A stretch of DNA of 64,000 nt from Virgibacillus halotolerans (lineage in GTDB: Bacteria; Bacillota; Bacilli; Bacillales; Amphibacillaceae), in contig NZ_JAFBEA010000011.1 of the NCBI RefSeq assembly GCF_016908515.1, positions 62,001 through 126,000 of the forward strand, given 5' to 3'. Under the pieces are notes generated by a model. That model was not told where the DNA came from. It searched no databases and saw only the letters and a program-made list of their open reading frames with translations. A program made the translations under genes and the position numbers. Shown piece by piece: positions 36,928 through 44,419 of this stretch. How positions within the stretch are numbered: the first letter of the stretch is position 1; every line of letters starts with the position of its first letter.

Positions 36928-37437
36928 CTAACCAATGCCATTTGAGAGCTTTTTTTCCGTTTTTTTGACAAAATCGTCTTTGCCGTCACCATAGCTATCA
37001 ATGTCAGTGGGATATTTGTCAGCTAATTTACTTTTTAATTCTCCATATTCTTTGCTTATTTCTGGATTTTGGCGAAGATAATCTCTGAACAATAGGTGTC
37101 TTTCGATTTCTTGAATATTATCATACTGAAAAGCATGGATTTGATGAGTCCGATTATCTCCGCCTTTACGGAAGTACCTTCTTTCTTCAATTCCAAACTC
37201 ACCCATGACTTCATAACCAAGATTTTCAAATTGTGTAGAGTAAGTATCCAATTCACTGATGTCTTTGACCACAAGCAAAATATCGATGATAGGTTTTGCT
37301 TTTAGACCTGGAACTGATGTACTGCCAATATGAAAACTATTTACCAGTTCTTTTTGAAGGAAAGTCTTAATAGACAATTCTTCCTTCTTATACTCACTTT
37401 TCCAATTTTGATTATAATCTACAACTCTTATATTCAT
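36928..37437 (-). CDS. GrpB family protein (UPF0157)
   Basis: This 169-residue protein is built like the GrpB nucleotidyltransferase-fold family: VVDYNQNWKSEYKKEE at the start, HIGSTSVPGLKAKPIIDILL (about residues 39-58), and HQIHAF...HLLFRDYLRQNPE later. The HIGSTSV...K.IID pattern keeps the glycine-serine and acidic residues of the nucleotidyltransferase fold. The function is unproven. Only GGGG precedes ATG 37437 at suitable distance. It is a minus-strand accessory gene without a cassette repeat at its 3' side. Confidence 0.9.
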   Translation of the reverse strand: MNIRVVDYNQNWKSEYKKEELSIKTFLQKELVNSFHIGSTSVPGLKAKPIIDILLVVKDISELDTYSTQFENLGYEVMGEFGIEERRYFRKGGDNRTHQIHAFQYDNIQEIERHLLFRDYLRQNPEISKEYGELKSKLADKYPTDIDSYGDGKDDFVKKTEKKLSNGIG

Positions 37438-37470
37438 TAGACGTACCCCATTCCTTTATATTTTACATTT

Positions 37471-37599
37471 TTCCACAAAAAATCCGAATACCTATAAAGA
37501 TAAATCCTTCTACCATTGTGCTTCCACACGATAATCCGAAATAGTACTTAAATGAGCATTAGTTTAATATGATAGGTTCCCACACAAAAATCCGAATAC
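37471..37599. repeat. Three copies of a TTCACACGATAATCCGAAT-type repeat
   Basis: TTCCACAAAAAATCCGAATA (37471), TTCCACACGATAATCCGAAA (37522) and TTCCCACACAAAAATCCGAA (37578) are spaced about 50-55 bases apart. Single related copies occur at 25743 and 45421 inside the guaA-end repeats. Confidence 0.55.
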
Positions 37600-37663
37600 A
37601 CAAAATTTTAAGACGAGTTTTATTATTACAATGTGGACAAAGTTTCCATTTAATTTTTTTCAT
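37559..37663 (-). pseudogene. Cysteine-rich KTR protein of an ICE, truncated
   Basis: MKKIKWKLCPHCNNKTRLKI is the start of the small Cys-rich KTR proteins carried by Tn916-like conjugative transposons, with one CxxC pair. The frame then enters the repeat region and ends after 34 codons instead of continuing to the second CxxC pair. Confidence 0.7.
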
Positions 37664-37722
37664 AGCATATGTCATCCTATAATAATCTAATGAGTTTTAT
37701 TGTTTAAAAACAACCATCTAGT

Positions 37723-38148
37723 TCAAACGTTTCTCTTCCAAGACATTAAAAATTGTTTTTCACCTGTATTCTCATCAACATTTTCAGATTGTATTACGAA
37801 ATTCTCTCTTTGATAAAATTCAACGGCACGCCTATTTTTTTGATATACACTTAAAGATAGTTCTGATTTTAAATCTTTAATGTAATCTAACAATTGTTTC
37901 CCGATCCCTTTTGATTGTTCATTACTTAAAACAAAAATACCAGCAATGTAATTATCCGTGAGTCCTACAAAACCTAATATTTTACCGTTTTCATAAACGT
38001 ATACTTCTGATTGTGGTAGTAACTCTTTTACAGTTTCTAACTGTTTTCTCCAATATTCATCACTGATAAAATTATGAGCTTTAATATTAACTTCAAGCCA
38101 TATGTGGATGATAACTTCAAAATCATCCTTTTTTAGTTTTCTAATCAT
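37723..38148 (-). CDS. GNAT family N-acetyltransferase
   Basis: This 141-residue acetyltransferase begins MIRKLKKDDFEVIIHIWLEV and has FVLSNEQSKGIGKQLLDYIK as the acetyl-CoA motif and FYQRENFVIQSE near the end. The HDFI-like segment (NIKAHNFISDEYW) places it near the YjaB-type GNATs, like the relic at 14134-14398. It is 30 bases downstream of a MarR gene in the same orientation, so MarR probably controls it. Confidence 0.92.
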   Translation of the reverse strand: MIRKLKKDDFEVIIHIWLEVNIKAHNFISDEYWRKQLETVKELLPQSEVYVYENGKILGFVGLTDNYIAGIFVLSNEQSKGIGKQLLDYIKDLKSELSLSVYQKNRRAVEFYQRENFVIQSENVDENTGEKQFLMSWKRNV

Positions 38149-38178
38149 AATTTATTATTCTCCTGACTATTAATGTGG

Positions 38179-38634
38179 TTAATCAATGTTTTTATTAGAT
38201 TCCATTATCTTCCGAAATGTACTACAGTAAATTTGCATTCCTTCTAAAAAAGCATTTCGCTGTTGGAGAGTTAAGTTGTCCATAGCACTGCATTCTGCTT
38301 TCCGTATTTGAGGAATAATCTTATCAGTAAATTCCTTTCCGACTTTTGTGAAATGAATGGTTTTTGCTCTTCTGTTCTCTGGTATTTCTCTTAGCTCAAT
38401 CATACCTTGCTTATAAAAACTAGTAATGATGGTGTTCACTGTTTGCTTAGGCAAAAAAGTAGCTTCACAAATCTTTTTTTGTGTACAGTTTTTTATTTCA
38501 GTTATAAGATTAAGGATTTGTAAACTAGTGTATGGAAGGTTAACAGATTTTGCATATTCTTCATAAATCATATTCATTTCTTGCAAAGAACTAGCAAATT
38601 GCCTAACTTGTTTTTTAATAAGGTCATATTCCAT
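38179..38634 (-). CDS. MarR family transcriptional regulator
   Basis: This 151-residue winged-helix regulator has the recognition region KKICEATFLPKQTVNTIITS (about residues 53-72) and the wing around RENRRAKTIHFT. MarR proteins bind palindromes as dimers and respond to phenolic or oxidative signals. ATG 38634 is preceded by AAAGGAGCAATTTGGC. The inverted repeat TAGTACAGT/ACAGTACTA at 38653-38676 is a probable autoregulatory operator. The GNAT gene follows. Confidence 0.93.
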   Translation of the reverse strand: MEYDLIKKQVRQFASSLQEMNMIYEEYAKSVNLPYTSLQILNLITEIKNCTQKKICEATFLPKQTVNTIITSFYKQGMIELREIPENRRAKTIHFTKVGKEFTDKIIPQIRKAECSAMDNLTLQQRNAFLEGMQIYCSTFRKIMESNKNID

Positions 38635-38652
38635 GCCAAATTGCTCCTTTAT

Positions 38653-38676
38653 TAGTACAGTCTGATTACAGTACTA
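38653..38676. promoter_or_regulatory. Probable MarR operator
   Basis: TAGTACAGT and ACAGTACTA pair at eight of nine positions around six bases, just upstream of the marR ribosome binding site. Confidence 0.5.
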
Positions 38677-38841
38677 TTATATTAAACCTTGTTTTCTTTG
38701 TCAAATATCCTTTTAAAGTACTTAACAAGTTCCAAATTCATAATCTATCTTAACTCACTAGCGTTGTATAAATATAATCAAAATAATACTATTTTTATTT
38801 TAGTTAAAACCATAAGAAAAAATTATGCTGAAAATAGCTAG

Positions 38842-38875
38842 TAGCACGTATTCCAGTTAATTAGAATACGTGCTA
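38842..38875. terminator. Hairpin terminator
   Basis: TAGCACGTATTC and GAATACGTGCTA form a perfect 12-bp stem around 10 bases. It lies 3' of the minus-strand tcpC remnant. The rest of 38677-38929 holds no gene. Confidence 0.65.
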
Positions 38876-38929
38876 GATAGTTTACTCTACAATCATCCAG
38901 TTTATATCTTTTTCTAAAGTTAGTTCGTA

Positions 38930-39680
38930 CTAGGAAAGTTGAGAGACTTTTGTTGTTTCATCCAAATATTTTACTGTCAACCATACTTTCACTTGGTGCT
39001 CTTTTTCTTGAAATACAGGATTGATTAATTCAGAAAAGATGTAGGCTTGGTCAATCGATGGCAAAGCATGCTCTTTTACATAATAAGCAAGCTCTTTATC
39101 AGTTGCAGTCGGATAAAACGCAAAAAATGTCTCCAAAAACTCGGTCACTTCTTGTACCGTGTCGGAATCAACTGTTCCGTTACTTTCTGGTTGTTGTGGT
39201 TCATAATCTGAATTATTCGGTATGCTCCATAAAGCAGGGTTTCGTGTAATTACTAAGTTTCCTGCGTTATCTTGATGAAGCAAGATTCGATACGTGGAAC
39301 GAATCCGCTGAATATCGTTATCTTCTGTAATCTTTTGATCTACTGAATAAACAACTGTATAGGTATCATCATTATCTGATGCCACTGACCAAATATCAAT
39401 ATTACTCACACTGGAACTGGTAGGAATATCATCTCTTACAGTATCGAAATTTAAAGCTTGTAAATCCTCGGTCAAGTAGTCATTAATCTTTTCCACCCGT
39501 TGTTCAATGGAATTTTTTTCATTTTGCCATGTGTAGTAGTCTTTAACAAAGATTTCGTAAAACTTTCTATGGCACTTGTATCCATAATTTTTGTTTCAAT
39601 GATTTCTTTTCATGAACAGTATGCTGATCAATCGCTGTAAAGTTTTTATAAATGGCAAAGGCAAGACTGCCAATGAGTAG
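38930..39680 (-). pseudogene. tcpC: Conjugative transfer protein TcpC, frameshifted and truncated
   Basis: The main frame (38930-39496) contains KINDYLTEDLQALNFDTVRD to TVKYLDETTKVSQL, the C-terminal part of Tn916-type TcpC. Upstream, in other frames, SLAFAIYKNFTAIDQHTVHE and FVKDYYTWQNEKNSIEQRVE belong to the same protein, so at least one frameshift near 39560 breaks it. Its beginning is fused to the integrase remnant near 39680. TcpC is a membrane-anchored component of Gram-positive conjugation machines. Confidence 0.8.
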
Positions 39681-39990
39681 CACCATGTCTTCTAGTTTCC
39701 CATGTACTTTCTTCTACATTAGATTGATAGTATGGCAAATAATATGAGTTCATAAACTCTCCAAAGGTAAGTCTATAATTGGCATAACCATTCAGCATAT
39801 GGTATTCATTTTTTATTCTAGTCGCTTCCTTATTGGCCTCTCTTGCTGAAGTAAACCTTTTACCATTGCTGTCTTTTCTACTTTTCTTTTGAATCCTTTT
39901 ACCGGTAACCTTATCAACACCAAGTTCAATATTGTAAAAGAATCCTCCTTTTCCATCTTGATATACTCCTGAATATTTTGTTTTAGCCAC
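39646..39990 (-). pseudogene. ICE tyrosine integrase, N-terminal fragment
   Basis: GTG 39990 opens AKTKYSGVYQDGKGGFFYNI with KKSRKDSNGKRFTSAREANK, the arm-type DNA-binding domain of Tn916-like integrases, then the start of the core-binding domain (LTFGEFMNSYYLPYYQ). After STWETRR the frame enters tcpC sequence and stops. The whole catalytic domain is deleted. The gene overlaps the DUF3173 gene by eight bases. Confidence 0.85.
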
Positions 39991-40183
39991 TCATATCGCC
40001 TTCAAACGAAACACCAATAATATTTTCAACTGCATGGCATGGTACTCTTCCCAATCTTTTATTGTTATAATACGGATAACATTCTTGCACCATATAATAT
40101 TTAGCTTGTCTAATAATATCAACTGATTGATATGGTAGAAAACCCATATCTTGCAATTCTTTTTTTGAAATGGTTTTATTCAT
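39983..40183 (-). CDS. DUF3173 family protein (ICE integrase partner)
   Basis: This 66-residue protein reads MNKTISKKELQDMGFLPYQS...IIRQAKYYMVQECYPYYNNK...AVENIIG. This is the DUF3173 pattern of small helix-turn-helix-like proteins found directly before tyrosine integrases in integrative conjugative elements, probably with excisionase-like roles. GAGGAGGATACAA precedes ATG 40183. The gene is intact but its partner integrase is not. Confidence 0.85.
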   Translation of the reverse strand: MNKTISKKELQDMGFLPYQSVDIIRQAKYYMVQECYPYYNNKRLGRVPCHAVENIIGVSFEGDMSG

Positions 40184-40213
40184 TTGTATCCTCCTCATTT
40201 TTTAAAAATAGAC

Positions 40214-40246
40214 ATAAAAAAAGAACAGATTTTTTCATCTGCTCTT
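40214..40246 (-). terminator. Rho-independent terminator
   Basis: AAGAACAGAT and ATCTGCTCTT pair at nine of ten positions; on the minus strand seven Ts follow. Confidence 0.7.
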
Positions 40247-40290
40247 TCACAAAGTAAATTATTTTAATATAGGACATTATCTTTATCCCA

Positions 40291-40380
40291 AAATAAGCCT
40301 GTAGTGTTACAGCCCATTAAACTGAATTTATATGTTTATGCAATATTTCTTCTTCACCAATCGCATCCGATTGGTGAAGA
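40291..40380. repeat. 90-bp repeat, second copy, with perfect hairpin
   Basis: It matches 22754-22842 throughout. The end is TTCACCAATC - GCATCC - GATTGGTGAA (40353-40378), a perfect 10-bp stem with a 6-base loop, and GCCTGTAGTGTTACAGCC forms a first hairpin. It lies 29 bases 3' of the lipoprotein gene. Confidence 0.85.
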
Positions 40381-40408
40381 GTCACCTTTTATTCTTATAA
40401 AAACTTTT

Positions 40409-40759
40409 TCATTTTGGTTTAGGATTATCTTCCAGGTACTTAACTAACTTTTCGTAGGAAGTAGTTTGATAAACGAGGTCTTTTGTGTTAAATAAAAAGT
40501 AATTAGGTTTATCCTTTTGAATTTCCAAATAAGGAGTATCTTCTTTTGCATTGTCATAATCAGATTCAGTTATTGTCCTAAAAACAGAATTACCGACTAA
40601 TTCCTTTTCCAACTTCATATCAACTTGGTCATCACCAACAACATATAATGCATAGCGACCTTTTTCTTCAGAAACCATTACACCTCTTTGATAATCATTA
40701 CATCCAGCTAATCCCAACACGGAAAACAACAATAAACTAAATATGACTACTCGCTTCAT
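40409..40759 (-). CDS. Hypothetical lipoprotein
   Basis: This 116-residue protein has a signal peptide with lipobox LAGC (Cys20). Start ATG 40759 follows GGGGGAACCT; a longer frame to 40819 has no support. The mature part is mixed alpha/beta, ending KLVKYLEDNPKPK. No family is recognised. It has the usual arrangement of this array: cassette repeats before and after. Confidence 0.8.
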   Translation of the reverse strand: MKRVVIFSLLLFSVLGLAGCNDYQRGVMVSEEKGRYALYVVGDDQVDMKLEKELVGNSVFRTITESDYDNAKEDTPYLEIQKDKPNYFLFNTKDLVYQTTSYEKLVKYLEDNPKPK

Positions 40760-40830
40760 AGGTTCCCCCAATTGGTTGATTAATTTGATATTTGGATGAA
40801 ATAATCTGACCTGAATCAAGCACAGTTTTT

Positions 40831-40855
40831 TTCAACAAACGCGCCCGTTTGTGGC
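40831..40855. repeat. Cassette-associated repeat, hairpin form
   Basis: TTCAACAAAC - GCGCCC - GTTTGTGGC: arms CAACAAAC and GTTTGTGG pair at seven of eight positions. It is about 45 bases 3' of the disrupted PNPOx gene. Confidence 0.75.
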
Positions 40856-40899
40856 ACATCATTATACGATTATCACAACAATATAATAAGGTGTATTAA

Positions 40900-41263
40900 T
40901 TAAGGCCAAAGCAAATGATGTTTCCATTTTTCATCATTCCGTTGATATTGCACTCTTATATGCTTTCTTTCTGAATCTCCCTGCCAAAATTCAACCTCGT
41001 TAGCGTCGACTGCATACAATGTCCAGTTAGAGCTTATAGTATTAGGTGATTGCTTTATCAATTCTTTTGATTTTACAAATGCTTCATCTAGATCCTCGAG
41101 ACGCTTTAATTGCTTACTCTGCTTGCCGATTAAAGCTTCTGCTCTTCCTCCAATTGATCTTTCTAAAATCTGATGGAGATTCAGGTAAATCATCGGTGTA
41201 GAAGCTTTGAAAAGGACCTTTCAACACTTCTAATCCTCTTAATAAATTCTTTGTTTGTTTCAT
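40900..41263 (-). pseudogene. Pyridoxamine 5'-phosphate oxidase-like, internal deletion
   Basis: ATG 41263, after AGGGAGAAGC, opens MKQTKNLLRGLEVLKGPFQS, the N-terminus of a PNPOx-like flavoprotein. The frame breaks near 41190. A second frame then gives GGRAEALIGKQSKQLKRLED and VEFWQGDSERKHIRVQYQRN to the normal C-terminus. The FMN-binding middle is missing. Confidence 0.75.
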
Positions 41264-41290
41264 AATACTTGCTTCTCCCTTATCATTTTC

Positions 41291-41316
41291 TTCTGCAATA
41301 TGGCCCGATTGCGGAA
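41291..41316. repeat. Cassette-associated repeat, hairpin form
   Basis: TTCTGCAAT - ATGGCCCG - ATTGCGGAA: nine-base arms that pair with one G-T wobble. It is 27 bases 3' of the following gene's stop codon. Confidence 0.85.
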
Positions 41317-41343
41317 TAAAGTATAAATGAAATTTTAAACTAC

Positions 41344-42114
41344 TTATTGATAAACCGCTAAGACTTCTAAAGTTACTACATTCTTTTCACTTTTTATATT
41401 TTCAGCGCCTTCAATCTCTTGTTCTTCCGCTTGTCTTCTCATCGCTCTATTTAATGAAAATAAGTCCTTCATTACATCAAATAAAATTACAGGATTATTT
41501 TTTACATCTTTACGAGTCAATACTTTGGCAATTATGGTTACTTCTTCATCTTCAAAATCCTCTAACTCTGTCAACTGGTATTTAAGATTATTTGAATTTA
41601 ACTTAGAAAAACCAACTCTGTCATCAAAACGCTCGCTGTCAAAATACATAGGAATCTTTGTATTTTCCTTTCCAAAGATTTTATTAAATATTTCTTCCTC
41701 TTCTTCATTTTCCATATCCATTTGTGCAGTTAACATAGATTTAAATTCATTAATTAAATCCATCATATCGAATTGCTCTGGAATATTAAACATACCTTCG
41801 AAACGTATAATTGCTGTTTTGGGAACAGTTTCAATATCAAAATCTTCATTTCCTGTCATATCAAAATAATTGTCTTTACTATTTTTTTCAAGTAGTTCTT
41901 CAAATTCATTACAATCATAAATTGGATTATCTACAATTTCTCCCTCAAATTCATCGGTATTATCATAGTTTCCTGATGCAATGTATGCATCACCTTTAAC
42001 AGACTTAGAAGTACTTTTTTTAACTTTTTTGAAATCAACTTGTCTTTCGCCTTTTAACAATGCACTGTATTCTGCAACTTTTCGTGAATCAAAGTAGATT
42101 AAGTTTTTAAACAT
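41344..42114 (-). CDS. Hypothetical protein (possibly DUF6414-like)
   Basis: This 256-residue soluble protein starts FKNLIYFDSRKVAEYSALLK and is rich in acidic residues, with a coiled-coil-like run around ENEEEEEIFNKIFGKENT. It ends LEVLAVYQ. The opening (a short hydrophobic strand, a YFD motif, then a helix with LLKGE) resembles DUF6414 proteins, which turn up in accessory islands; this match is uncertain. Only weak upstream purines support ATG 42114. No catalytic motif is visible. Confidence 0.8.
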   Translation of the reverse strand: MFKNLIYFDSRKVAEYSALLKGERQVDFKKVKKSTSKSVKGDAYIASGNYDNTDEFEGEIVDNPIYDCNEFEELLEKNSKDNYFDMTGNEDFDIETVPKTAIIRFEGMFNIPEQFDMMDLINEFKSMLTAQMDMENEEEEEIFNKIFGKENTKIPMYFDSERFDDRVGFSKLNSNNLKYQLTELEDFEDEEVTIIAKVLTRKDVKNNPVILFDVMKDLFSLNRAMRRQAEEQEIEGAENIKSEKNVVTLEVLAVYQ

Positions 42115-42174
42115 TTGCTTAATATCCCACCTTATATTATTGTTTTCTCTTCCCAGGTTAGTTTATCGCTTTTA

Positions 42175-42200
42175 TTCAACAACCTGGCCCTACTCTTGAA
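42175..42200. repeat. Cassette-associated repeat
   Basis: TTCAACAACCTGGCCCTACTCTTGAA: arms TTCAACAA and the diverged TCTTGAA. It abuts the stop codon of the 42203 gene. Confidence 0.75.
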
Positions 42201-42202
42201 GA

Positions 42203-42751
42203 TTACTGTTTTACTGAATCCACAATATTTTTTGCATCCACCAAGGATAACCCATATCTTTCTCTTAACACTTTGATCGTCTGCATTTTTGTCATGGAAT
42301 TCAACATTTTATTTGCTTCCATCTTCAGACCATCATATTTGGAATCGTATTTGAACGAATCACTATATTTCTTTTTTAAATTATCGTCTACTTTATTGAT
42401 TATGCTACTAAATGGGGTCACAGCAAAGAATAATGAAATAATAACAGCTGCCCATACACTTATAGTTTTAAAGGCACCCTGTAGGTGGAAAACATCGTTA
42501 ATTAGATAATTTGCGAGTTGAATAAGACCGAACCCAATTGCAACAGCTATAATAAATGAAACGATAAGTAACGTAATTTGAGACAATGATAGCCATTTCA
42601 TTTTTTTAATCTTGCCATTACCAATTGAAAAACAAAGAAAGGCTACAGGTAATAATACTAATTGCCAATCCGTATATCCATACCTAAGCCATAAAGCAAC
42701 TATACCTAAAAGTAAAACCCATCCACTTACATTAAAAAATCTTGTGTTCAT
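42203..42751 (-). CDS. Membrane protein with L7/L12 C-terminal-like tail
   Basis: This 182-residue protein has about four membrane helices in the first 115 residues (WVLLLGIVALWLRYGY, LLPVAFLCFSIGNG, ITLLIVSFIIAVAIGFGLIQ, AVIISLFFAVTPF). A cytoplasmic helical tail follows. The last 28 residues (TIKVLRERYGLSLVDAKNIV) resemble the ribosomal L7/L12 C-terminal motif that mediates protein contacts. GGAGGATATTACTGAA precedes the ATG. A truncated near-copy lies at 44101-44335. Confidence 0.85.
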   Translation of the reverse strand: MNTRFFNVSGWVLLLGIVALWLRYGYTDWQLVLLPVAFLCFSIGNGKIKKMKWLSLSQITLLIVSFIIAVAIGFGLIQLANYLINDVFHLQGAFKTISVWAAVIISLFFAVTPFSSIINKVDDNLKKKYSDSFKYDSKYDGLKMEANKMLNSMTKMQTIKVLRERYGLSLVDAKNIVDSVKQ

Positions 42752-42780
42752 TTCAGTAATATCCTCCTTTTTGACTGGTG

Positions 42781-42806
42781 TTCAACAATATGGCCCGTTT
42801 GTTGAA
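42781..42806. repeat. Cassette-associated repeat, best hairpin form
   Basis: TTCAACAA - TATGGCCCGT - TTGTTGAA: perfect 8-bp arms. It is 21 bases 3' of the peptidase gene. Confidence 0.85.
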
Positions 42807-42827
42807 TCTCCTTTAAGGAGAATCGGT

Positions 42828-43454
42828 TTATTCAATTATGATTGCTTCTCCATCCCTCAATGCTTTAAATAGAATTTTATTTTCAATCATAAATTCAATT
42901 GCTTGGTTCATATCGTTAGATTCTTTGTGGTCTGTTTTATAATGAGGGGCAATTACATAATCCAAAATGCATAACCCTTTCCATATAGTCTGATGTTCAT
43001 CACCGTAAGGCTTCAGTTCAGGTTCATCTACTAAATGAATACCTTTTAGCGTTGGTCCAAGGATACAAGCTCCTGCACTATACCCCCCATATAGAATATC
43101 TCTTTTTTCTTTATAATACTTTTTAATAATTTTATCGAAGCCGCTTAATTCCATAGCTTGAGCGAGAACAAAGGTATTACCGCCTCTTACCCAAATAACA
43201 TCGTATTGATCAAGCCTTTCATTCAATCCTTCTTGGTTATAAAAATACTTTTTCAAGTCTAAAATATCAACCGTGAAACCTAATCTCTGTATATCACTTA
43301 CATCCGTCGCATCACTTTTATTTTTTCTTTCCAAATCAGTAGCAAAATCTAATGCATTATTGATATAAGCGACTTTTTTATTTCCATTTTCCGTCAGCTC
43401 AATTAGTTTCCGTTCTTCGTTTCCAATTTTAAAAGATGAAAGATAAAATTTCAT
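42828..43454 (-). CDS. Peptidase S51 (dipeptidase E)-like protein
   Basis: This 208-residue class I glutamine amidotransferase-like protein has the nucleophile Ser in YGGYSAGACILGP and the preceding WVRGGNTFVLAQAM, both typical of peptidase family S51. His in APHYKTDH may complete the active site. Family members cleave Asp-X dipeptides or cyanophycin. Start ATG 43454 is preceded by GAGGGGGAACA. It lies in the minus-strand array between two cassette repeats. Confidence 0.9.
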   Translation of the reverse strand: MKFYLSSFKIGNEERKLIELTENGNKKVAYINNALDFATDLERKNKSDATDVSDIQRLGFTVDILDLKKYFYNQEGLNERLDQYDVIWVRGGNTFVLAQAMELSGFDKIIKKYYKEKRDILYGGYSAGACILGPTLKGIHLVDEPELKPYGDEHQTIWKGLCILDYVIAPHYKTDHKESNDMNQAIEFMIENKILFKALRDGEAIIIE

Positions 43455-43483
43455 ATTGTTCCCCCTCACTTTTTACGCTTTCC

Positions 43484-43545
43484 TATTCTGTTAAATGGCC
43501 CGATTGAAGTATAACCTTTATTCCGTTAAAGCGCTCGTTAACTTA
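43484..43545. repeat. Cassette-associated repeat, two subunits
   Basis: ATTCTGTTAAATGGCCCGAT and, 30 bases on, TTATTCCGTTAAAGCGCTCG with TTAAC after it. Full-length two-part copy, ten bases 3' of the GNAT stop codon. Confidence 0.8.
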
Positions 43546-43555
43546 ACACTCATAA

Positions 43556-44008
43556 TCATATAAGTTTTAAGTGATGTGTAGAATTTGGATAAAGCTTTTC
43601 TTCTGAAAACCCAAGGGAAGTATAAAATTTATTTGCTTGTTCTGTATCTGTATGTAGAACTAAAACCTTATAATGGTTTTTCGCATCGTAAATTATCTTA
43701 TTCAGCAAGAGTTTTCCAAAACCTTTTCTTCGATAGTCCCTAGAAATGTAAAACCTTCGTAACCGTCCGATTTGTTGTTCGCCTGAATAGGGGTCGATAT
43801 TAAGGCCACCAATTGCAATTAGTTGATCCTCCTTGTTGAACACACCATATAACGATTCCCCGGGCTTATTAAAGTTATTAGTCCCATTTTCATAATCATT
43901 AACTAATCTTTCAAGAAATTGAAAACCATTTTCTTTACTTTCCTTCACTAAATCAGTTAAGTCAAAATAAAGCAAATTAATTATTTTCCGAACTTCAAAT
44001 TCTCCCAT
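43556..44008 (-). CDS. GNAT family N-acetyltransferase
   Basis: The product is 150 residues from ATG 44008, which follows GGAGGATGG; a longer frame to 44029 lacks a site. It has GEQQIGRLRRFYISRDYRRK and GFGKLLLNKIIYDAK as beta4 and acetyl-CoA loop, and FYTSLGFSEEKLYP at the C-terminus. It acetylates an unknown small amine or protein. A 5' fragment of a close relative lies at 22104-22172. Confidence 0.92.
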   Translation of the reverse strand: MGEFEVRKIINLLYFDLTDLVKESKENGFQFLERLVNDYENGTNNFNKPGESLYGVFNKEDQLIAIGGLNIDPYSGEQQIGRLRRFYISRDYRRKGFGKLLLNKIIYDAKNHYKVLVLHTDTEQANKFYTSLGFSEEKLYPNSTHHLKLI

Positions 44009-44070
44009 ACCATCCTCCAAAAAACTCAATTTTGATTATAAATTTCTATTAATTACCCTGGGGGAGATCA

Positions 44071-44100
44071 TCTTCCCCAATCTGGCCCGATTCTTGAAGA
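44071..44100. repeat. Cassette-associated repeat, hairpin form
   Basis: TCTTCCCCAATC - TGGCCC - GATTCTTGAAGA: 12-base arms pairing at nine positions. It abuts the stop codon of the truncated membrane-protein copy. Confidence 0.8.
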
Positions 44101-44335
44101 TCACTGTTTTACTGAATCCACAATTTTTTTTGCATCCACCAAGGATAACCCATATCTTTCTCTTAACACTTTGATCGTCTGCATTTTTGTCATGGAATTC
44201 AACATCTTATTTGCTTCCATCTTCAGACCATCATATTTGGAATCGTTTTTGAACGAATCACTATATTTATTTTTTAAATTATCGTCTACTTTATTGATTA
44301 TGCTACTAAATGGGGTCACAGCAAGGAATAATGCC
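44101..44335 (-). pseudogene. Truncated duplicate of the L7/L12-tailed membrane protein
   Basis: From 44101 to about 44332 the sequence is nearly identical to 42203-42434 and encodes AVTPFSSIINKVDDNLKNKY to the same C-terminus. At 44333 the similarity stops exactly where a cassette repeat (TTATTCCGTTAAAGCGCCCG) begins. An open frame through the repeat to 44388 exists but replaces the four membrane helices with repeat-encoded residues. Confidence 0.85.
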
Positions 44336-44336
44336 T

Positions 44337-44364
44337 TTATTCCGTTAAAGCGCCCGATAACAGT
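44337..44364. repeat. Cassette-associated repeat
   Basis: TTATTCCGTTAAAGCGCCCG followed by ATAACAG; GTTA and TAAC pair. It lies 56 bases 3' of the next GNAT gene and at the break point of the truncated duplicate. Confidence 0.8.
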
Positions 44365-44419
44365 GCAATGAGTGCAATCCACTATCATTACGCCTGATAA
44401 TGCACGCTGTTTTTCGAAT

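Noticed and set aside
37471-37599. Repeats near the KTR relic considered as a CRISPR array
   Set aside because: Only three diverged copies of about 20 bases, with one spacer overlapping a coding remnant and no cas genes in the window.
44336-44388. N-terminal extension of the truncated membrane-protein copy as a real gene start
   Set aside because: The extra codons are encoded by a cassette repeat and the membrane helices are missing, so it is treated as a pseudogene.
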